A stretch of DNA of 64,000 bases from Dama dama (lineage: Eukaryota > Chordata > Mammalia > Artiodactyla > Cervidae). The notes beneath the pieces are model-generated. The model worked only from the letters and a program-made list of their open reading frames with translations. It was not told the DNA's origin and ran no database searches. Position 1 is the first letter of the stretch, and every line of letters begins with the position of its first letter. Positions 57,641 to 64,000 of this stretch are shown in pieces. Both the position numbers and the translations under genes were made by a program. The stretch covers positions 9,310,956-9,374,955 of the forward strand of contig NC_083712.1 of assembly GCF_033118175.1 (NCBI RefSeq), given 5' to 3'.

Positions 57641-59439
57641 TCTCTGTTGAGCCAAATAATACATGGCTGTCCAATGAAGGTAGGGATGGGGAAGAACAGC
57701 TGAGAGTCTGATATCAGTAACAAAACATCAAACTATACCTTTTTGTGTAATTAAAAAAATATTCTGTCCTCAGGCAAGTCACTGTCAGAGAGCTCATCCT
57801 GACGGACACTCCTTAATTCAGCCTATTTCCTTCCTGTCACTTTAAATCAGGTCTTAGTGCCTTGGTCACATTATACGGTTCCACTTGAAAAGCCTTTGAC
57901 TGATCCTGGATTGTTTCTATTTGAAGGAGGTAGAGACAGAGCTTGAGTTGTAGGTGAAACTTCTTGGGTTATTACTGTTATTAATCTGGACAGACAGTGT
58001 CTTCATTATTGGAAACACACAGGGAGATGCAATTCTAGTCTGCAAATTCAATAGCGCCTAATCTGCAAAATATACTGTATTTAAGTATTTATTGTCCCAA
58101 ACCCACTTAAATCCAGTTCTGAGCCTCTGCCTCGGTGCCTGGGGAACGCTGCTTTGTCTGACGAAACCCCACAGCAAGGAGTGGGGCAGGGCTGGTGCCC
58201 TGTGCTCTTCAATCACTCTCTGGTTTCCACTGCTGTCCCTGCGGGAAACCAGCCCAGGGCCTGCTGTCCCCAAGAGCAGCGTGCCCTGTGCCCCGGAGGT
58301 GACAGTGATCCAGAAGATCCTGGATTTTGTCGCTTCTCTCCTGCGGTTCTCCGAGGCTCTGCTCTTCAAACCCTAAACCCAAGAGTGGTGAGATTAGGTC
58401 TGGCTCTCATACAAGATGGGGAGAAATCTCCAGAAACAGTGCAGAAACCTCAGCGGCCAAGAGTTAAGAAGATGTTCTGGTTAAAGTCAGAGAATAAAGG
58501 CAATAAAGAAATTAACTGTTGTCTCAGAAATAATTAACCATGAGTGTAAACTCCAAAGCCCTGAGGCAGAATCTCATTGCCCCTTGACGCAGACGGAAGC
58601 TGCACTGGACATCTCTGATCCATACCAATAGCCACGGCCAGTGATTACACGAGAGGGGGCAGCATGGAGTGTCCTGGTCATTTCTCCTGTAATCCACAGT
58701 GAGATTCCTCCTCTCCTCCCTCCCTTCCTTCTTTCTTTTCATCTTTGTTTTTCTTATTTTTGCAAGCTAAGCTAACATATAATGTTTGCTTCAGCCTTTT
58801 GTCTTTAAACTGTACCTGACCCAACTCATCTAGATGTGACCACTGGCCAATTAAAAATCAATTTTTAAAAAGCTGTGGCCACTCCTGCCTGGTTTGTAGC
58901 AATTATCTCTCAGCTTCCTGCTTGCAGCTTTCTCCCGAGTTTTCTTCTTATTTAATTGACAAACGTGACTGCTCAAGCCTAAGTTGGATGGTGGGGTGGC
59001 CTGATTCTCTTCTCTTGTGAAATGATGAAACAGGCCTGCTGACACCCACCATGGCTCGTCCGTCACTCAGGCTCTGGCAGGTCAGTTTTCCTCATCGGCC
59101 CTGATGCTGGGGCCTGAGCTGTGCCAGCAAGTCTGCCTGCTGCTGCAGTCCTCTGCTTGGAGAGTTTATTTTCCCCAAACGATCCATCCAAAGGGTATCG
59201 ACTGTGATTGCTGTTTCGCTGTTTCTCCTTCTGTGACCTATTACTAGTGGCTCATAATAGTGGCTTTGTTATGAAATATTAGCTGGATTGATTTGCTAAA
59301 GAAACAAAGAAAATAAAACATTTTTATACGCATTTTTGTGGCTACTGCAACTAAAATCAGCAGAACCCTGATTGAAGAGTGCAAAATAATTTGATTTCTT
59401 TTTTGGCGGATGGTGCAAATTTCCAAATCACCTCAGAAT
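57641..59439. other. No gene recognised
   Basis: Unique sequence. Frames at 58092-58376, 58154-58537 and 58058-58369 (minus) overlap each other and lack domains, so none is called. A pyrimidine-rich patch lies at 58705-58750. Confidence 0.4.
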
Positions 59440-59507
59440 GTACAAAAGGTAATACAACATTGTAAAGTAATTAGCTTCCAACTAATAAAAATAAATGAAA
59501 AAAAAAG
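59440..59507 (+). mobile_element. Tiny L1-BT 3' tail
   Basis: Reads acaacattgtaaagtaatta, then ttccaactaataaaaataaa and an A-run: the last ~60 bases of L1-BT with its poly-A, an extreme 5'-truncation. Confidence 0.75.
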
Positions 59508-59598
59508 GCAATGGAAGATATATGCTGATTTGACATTATAGGATTTTATGTTCTTTAATACGCAAACTGTCTTTTTTCAAGTTTTATATTTGTAGAAG

Positions 59599-59801
59599 TG
59601 AAAGTCGCTTAGTCGTGTCTGACTCTTGGTGAACCCATGGACTGTAGCCTGCCAGGCTCCTATGTTCATGGAATTTTCCAGGCAAGAATACTGGAGTGGG
59701 TAGGTGTTCCCTTCTGCAGGGGATCTTCCCAACCCAGGGATTGAATCCAGGTCTCCCATATTACAGGCAGATTCTTTACCATCTGAGCCACCAGGGAAGC
59801 C
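59599..59801 (-). mobile_element. Bov-tA SINE
   Basis: Reverse complement of Bov-tA: starts tgaaagtcgcttagtcgtgt and ends with the tRNA-derived head at accatctgagccaccaggga. Flanked by tatatttgtagaag (59585-59598) and tatatctgtagaag (59802-59815), one difference. Confidence 0.95.
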
Positions 59802-59836
59802 TATATCTGTAGAAGGACAGTCCTAAATATTATAAT

Positions 59837-59860
59837 CACACACACACACACACACACACA
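59837..59860. repeat. (CA)n microsatellite, left half
   Basis: Twelve CA units directly before a Bov-tA; a matching (AC)n follows that SINE at 60079. Confidence 0.95.
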
Positions 59861-59863
59861 TTA

Positions 59864-60078
59864 TGGGCTTCCCAGCTGGCTCACTGGGTAATGAATCCAT
59901 TTGCAATGCAGGAAACACAGGAGATGAGGGTTTGATCATTGGGTCAGGAAGATTCCCTGGAGGAGGACACGGCAACCTAGTCCAGTATTCTTGTGTGGAG
60001 AATCCCATGGACAGAGGAGCCCAACAAGCTACAGTCTATAGGCTTGCAAAGAGCTGGAAACCACTAAAGCGACTGAAA
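59864..60078 (+). mobile_element. Bov-tA SINE inside a (CA)n tract
   Basis: Head tgggcttcccagctggctca, then cctagtccagtattcttgtg and caaagagctggaaaccacta; more diverged than the neighbouring copies. (CA)n on both sides is what a target-site duplication within a microsatellite would leave. Confidence 0.9.
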
Positions 60079-60099
60079 ACACACACACACACACACACA
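60079..60099. repeat. (AC)n microsatellite, right half
   Basis: About ten AC units immediately after the SINE, ending in agtatac. Confidence 0.95.
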
Positions 60100-60140
60100 G
60101 TATACAAACTATACAATTATCTGTTACATATATGTTCTTC

Positions 60141-60326
60141 TTGTTTGGTTGCTAAGTTGAGTTTGCCTCTTTTGCAGGCTCCTCTGTCCATGGGATTTCT
60201 GAGGCAAGAATACTGGAGTGGGTTGCCATTTCCCTTCTCCAGGGCATCTTCCCAACCTAGGGATTGAACGCAGGCCTCTTGCAATGGCAAATGGATTCTT
60301 TACCACTGAGCCACCTGAGAAGTCCA
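60141..60326 (-). mobile_element. Bov-tA SINE with internal deletion
   Basis: Reverse-oriented Bov-tA: ttgtttggttgctaagttga near the 3' end, then a missing ~25-base piece before caggctcctctgtccatgg, then ccatttcccttctccaggg and the head at ctttaccactgagccacct. Confidence 0.88.
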
Positions 60327-61144
60327 TGTCATATATCTACACACACCTATGTATGTGTTTTTATAAGCAGATTCTAGTTCTCATTTTTACTGCTCCATTT
60401 ACCAGCTGAGGACCTGACTCGGCATTCCACACCTGCAGCCCTCCTCTCCCCTCCATCCACTCCCTGGAAGTCAAGGCTTTTAATAAAGCCTCTGCTTAGA
60501 TGTTCTTTGTTCACATCCCACTCTGATGAGTTCAAGTGGCTTTTCTGTGAAGTGGTCTCTGTGGCTGCATGAAGAGATAAGAATTAGGCAGCTGACCCTC
60601 TGGACTTTGGGTCATTCTGAAGGGCAGCCTAGAGGGACCCAGTCTGTCCCCTGCCCCATCAGAGGATCTTATCTGGGGCCCATCTGAGAGACAGAAATTA
60701 TTTAAAAAAAAAAAGCAATTCTAAGATGGGTTTTTTCCCCTCTTATTATTCTGGAATCAAATTAAGGTTTGCTTATCAGAGAAGCAAGGTAATCAATACA
60801 AATTCTTTAAAATATTTCTGCTAGACAAAGCAACATTAAATAATAAATTATATGGAAAATACACTGTAAATCAGAAAAAGACAAACAGCTTCTGACAGAC
60901 AGGTAAAAAGGACCTTGTAATTACTTTTATCTAGGAAGACAGACCCACAAACAGAGTGAATTTTTAAATTAGTTTGCTCATTAAGAATGTCTCTTGTATG
61001 AAAGCCAGCATTATCTCTTTAATTAGAAAGAACCTGACTTTTGAAGATATTTAAGCCAAATCACTTTGAAACGCTGGATGAAACTGCTGCATTTCTCTAG
61101 TAAAAAAAAAGAAAAAAAGATTTGGATATTTGATATCCTGTTAG
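60327..61144. other. No gene recognised
   Basis: AT-rich unique sequence with A-runs near 60703 and 61104. No exon or repeat recognised. Confidence 0.4.
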
Positions 61145-61154
61145 CTGAACCCAG
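61145..61154. repeat. Left target-site duplication of BovB
   Basis: ctgaacccag; exact partner at 63724-63733. Confidence 0.8.
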
Positions 61155-63700
61155 AATGATCTCTGTTTGTTTCCAAGGTAAACCATTCAATATCACGGTA
61201 ATCCAAGTCTATGCCCTGAATGGTAATGCTGAAAAAGCTGAAGTTGAACGGTTCTATGAAGACCCACAAGACCTTTTAGAACTAACCCCCAAAAAAGATG
61301 TCCTCTCCATTATAGGGGACTGGAATGCAAAAGTAGGAAGTCAAGAAACACCTGGAGTAACAGGCAAATTTGGCCTTGGAGTACAGAATGAAGCAAGGCA
61401 AAGGCTAATAGAGTCTTGCCAAGAGAATGCACTGGCCATAGCAAACACCCTCTTCCGAAAACACAAGAGAAGACTCCACACATGGACATCACCAGATGGC
61501 TAACACTGAAATCAGACTGATTATATTCTTTGCAGCCAAAGATGGAGAAGCTCTATACAGTCAGCAAAAACAAGACCAGGAGCTGACTGTGGCTCAGATC
61601 ATGAATTCCTTATTGCCAAATTCAGACTTAAATTGAAGAAAGTAAGGAAAACTACTAGACCATTCAGGTATGACCTAAATCAAATCCCTTATGATTATAC
61701 AGTGGAAGTGAGAAATAGATTTAAGGGACTAGACCTGATAGACAGAGTGCCTGATGAACTCTGGACGGAGGTTCGTGACATTGTACAGGAGACAGGGATC
61801 AAGACCATCCCCAAGAAAAAGAAACACAAAAATGAAAAATGACTGTCTGAGGAGGACTTACGAATAGCTGTGAAAAGAAGAAGCAAAAAGCAAAGGAGAA
61901 AAGGAGAGATGTACCCATGTGAATGCAGAGTTCCAAAGAATAGCAAGGAGAGAATACTTCCTCAGTGATCAGTGCAAAGAAACAGAGGAAAACAACAGAA
62001 TGGGAAAGACTAGAGATCTCTTTAAGAAAATTAGAGATACCAAGGGAACATTTCATGCAAAGATGGGCTCAATAAAGGACAGAAATGGTAGGGACCTAAT
62101 AGAAGCAGAAGATATTAAGAAGAGGTGGCAAGAATACACAGAACTGTACAAGAAAGATCTTCACGACCCAGATAATCACGATGGTGTGATCACTCACCTA
62201 GAGCCAGACATCCTGGAATGTGAAGTCAAGTGGGCCTTAGGAAGCATCACTATGAACAAAGCTAGTGGAGTTGATCGAATTCCAGTCGAGCTATTTCAAA
62301 TCCTAAAAGATGATGCTGTGAAAGTGCTGCACTCAATATGCCAGCAAATTTGGAAACCTCAGCAGTGGCCACAGGACTGGAAAAGGTCAGTTTTCATTCC
62401 AATCCCAAAGAAAGGCAATGCCAAAGGATGCTCAAACTATGGCACAATTGCACTCATCTCACACACTAGTAAAGTAATGCTCAAAATTCTCCAAGCCAGG
62501 CTTCAGCAATATGTTAACTGTGAACTTCCAGATGTTCAAGTTGGGTTTAGAAAAGGCAGAGGAACCAGAGATCAAATTGCCAACAGCTGCTGGATCATCA
62601 AAAAAGCAAGAGAGTTTTAGAAAAACATCTACTTCTGCTTTATTGACTATGCCAAAGCCTTTGACTGTGTGGATCATAATAAACTGTGGAAAATTCTGAA
62701 AGAGATGGGAATACCAGACCACCTGACTCGCCTCTTGAGAAACCTGTATGTAGGTCATGAAGCAACAGTTAGAACTGGACATGGAACAACAGACTGGTTC
62801 CACATAGGAAAAGGAGTATGTCAAGGCTGTATATTGTCACCCTATTTATTTAACTTATATGCAGAGTACATCATGAGAAACGCTGGGCTGGAGGAAGCAC
62901 AAGCTGGAATCAAGATTGCCAGGAGAAATATCAGTAACCTCAGATATGTAGATGACACCACCCTTATGGCAGAAAGTGAAGAATTTAAGAGCCTCTTGAG
63001 GAAAGTGAAAGTGGAGAGTGAAAAAGTTGGCTTAAAGCTCAACATTCAGAAAACTAAGATCATGGCATCTAGTCCCATAACTTCATGGCAAATAGATAGG
63101 GAAACAGTGGAAATAGTGGCTGACTTTATTTTTTTGGGGTCTCAAAAATCATTGCAGATGGTGACTGCAGCCATGAAATTAAAAGATGCTTACTCCTTGG
63201 AAGGAACGTTATGACCAACCTAGACAGCATGTTAAAAAGCAGAGACATTACTTTGTCAACAAAGGTCCACCTAGTAAAGGCTATGGTTTTTCCAGTGGTC
63301 ATGTATGGATGTGAGAGTTGGAGTATAAAGAAAGCTAGCACCGAAGAATTGATGCTTTTGAACTGTGGTGTTGGAGAAGACTCTTGAGAGTCCCTTGGAC
63401 TGCAAGGAGATCCAACCAGTCCATCCTAGGGGAGATCAGTCCTGGGTGTTCATTGGAAGGACTGATGTTGAAGCTGAAACTCCAATACTTTGGCCACCTG
63501 ATGCGAAGAGCTGACTCATTTGAAAAGACCCTGATGCTGGGAAAGATTGAGGGCAGGAGCAGAAGGGGATGATAGAATATGAGATGGTTGGATGGTATCA
63601 CTGACTCGATGGACATGGGTTTGGGTGGACTCCAGGAGTTGGTGATGGACAGGGAGGCCTGGCGTGCTGCAGTTCATGGGGTCGCAAAGAGTCGGACACG
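61155..63700 (+). pseudogene. BovB ORF2 pseudogene (endonuclease/reverse transcriptase)
   Basis: The endonuclease part reads in frame 61066-61503 (I-T-V-I-Q-V-Y-A, then G-D-W-N-A-K-V-G) up to a TAA at 61501-61503. The linker is in 61633-61842. Frame 61919-62620 holds N-K-A-S-G-V-D-R-I-P and G-F-R-K-G-R-G-T-R-D, and ends at TAG 62618-62620 where other copies have CAG. The same frame reopens: motif A (I-D-Y-A-K-A-F-D, 62641-62664), motif B (G-V-C-Q-G-C-I-L-S-P) and motif C as Y-V-D-D (62945-62956; the other copies have Y-A-D-D). A frameshift near 63135 displaces the C-terminal tail. All RT motifs survive but the chain is broken. Confidence 0.92.
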
Positions 63701-63723
63701 ACTGAGCGACTGAACTGAACTGA
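61155..63723 (+). mobile_element. BovB, 2.6 kb, 5'-truncated, with target-site duplication
   Basis: The longest uninterrupted BovB here. It holds the C-terminal part of the endonuclease, the whole reverse transcriptase and the 3' end (cgactgagcgactgaactgaactga). The full element is about 3.2 kb, so the 5' part and first endonuclease codons are lost. The 10-bp flanks match exactly, so this is a complete insertion event and not a later fragment. Confidence 0.93.
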
Positions 63724-63733
63724 CTGAACCCAG
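63724..63733. repeat. Right target-site duplication of BovB
   Basis: ctgaacccag, identical to 61145-61154. Confidence 0.8.
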
Positions 63734-64000
63734 TCTGTGTAAAAACATTTCTCCTGATAAACACTTCTCTTGATAATTTGAAAAGTGTATCTGTGTATAC
63801 TTGATTGACAGCTGGAGCAGATTTTCTGTCTGGGCCCCAGCTTCATGACGTTCCTTGACAAGAAAGCATATGAAGGCAAGAAGGCAGAAGTGTGCCACCG
63901 CTAGGAAGGCAAAGTCTCAGATAGTTTGAGGTTCCTATTCATACCAGTGGTGTCAAGCTGTGTGAGAATGTGCGTGGAATCTGGAGTGTGGAAAGACCAG

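Noticed and set aside
1..64000. A previously undescribed multi-gene system or integrated virus
   Set aside because: All long frames are explained by L1 or BovB; no cluster of unknown genes, no viral gag-pol-env layout and no paired LTRs are visible.

Overview
This window is nuclear DNA of a ruminant (Pecora; cattle, sheep, goat or deer type). It carries many copies of BovB (an RTE-clade LINE), Bov-tA and Bov-A2 SINEs derived from BovB, a CHR-type tRNA SINE, and the ruminant L1 family (L1-BT type), together with older mammalian repeats (L2, MIR, L1M-like, MER5-like). The species cannot be decided from sequence alone. I find no host protein-coding gene, tRNA, rRNA or CRISPR array. The only long open reading frames belong to retrotransposons, and the window reads as intergenic or intronic DNA.

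Layout. 0.3-11.6 kb: old repeats, two BovB tails, a CpG-island-like patch near 5.5-6.0 kb and a nested pair of 5'-truncated L1s at 8.5-9.8 kb. 11.8-18.9 kb: an old, nearly full-length L1 on the minus strand with an internal deletion in ORF2 and 53-bp monomers in its 5'UTR. 19.4-19.5 kb: a 124-bp tract of perfectly alternating pyrimidine-purine. 19.8-29.1 kb: mostly unique sequence with ancient L1, MIR, CHR and MER5-like fragments. 29.8-34 kb: an L1 ORF2 fragment truncated at both ends, two Bov-tA SINEs and a BovB tail. 35.3-45.7 kb: a BovB on the minus strand split by a short L1 tail and by a full-length 7.5-kb L1 with an exact 12-bp target-site duplication. 46.1-56.1 kb: a Bov-A2, then an old L1 on the plus strand whose poly-A tail received a younger 4.1-kb L1. 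59.6-60.3 kb: three Bov-tA SINEs in alternating orientation, one inside a (CA)n tract. 61.2-63.7 kb: the longest single BovB, flanked by a 10-bp duplication.

How the parts relate. L1 and BovB each encode an endonuclease and a reverse transcriptase; Bov-tA and Bov-A2 encode no protein and share their 3' region with BovB. Every ORF2 here is broken by stops, indels or catalytic changes. One L1 ORF1 (41627-42553) is open from start to stop, and one L1 ORF2 (52-55.8 kb) is interrupted over most of its length by only one nonsense codon. Insertion nesting gives relative ages: BovB at 35-46 kb is older than the L1s inside it, and the L1 at 46.4 kb is older than the L1 at 52 kb. The most notable non-gene signals are the long Z-DNA-type tract, a G-quadruplex motif in an old L1, an in-frame 27-bp triplication in BovB, an orphan CpG-rich block, and a highly similar inverted L1 pair. 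I found no evidence for an undescribed biological system.
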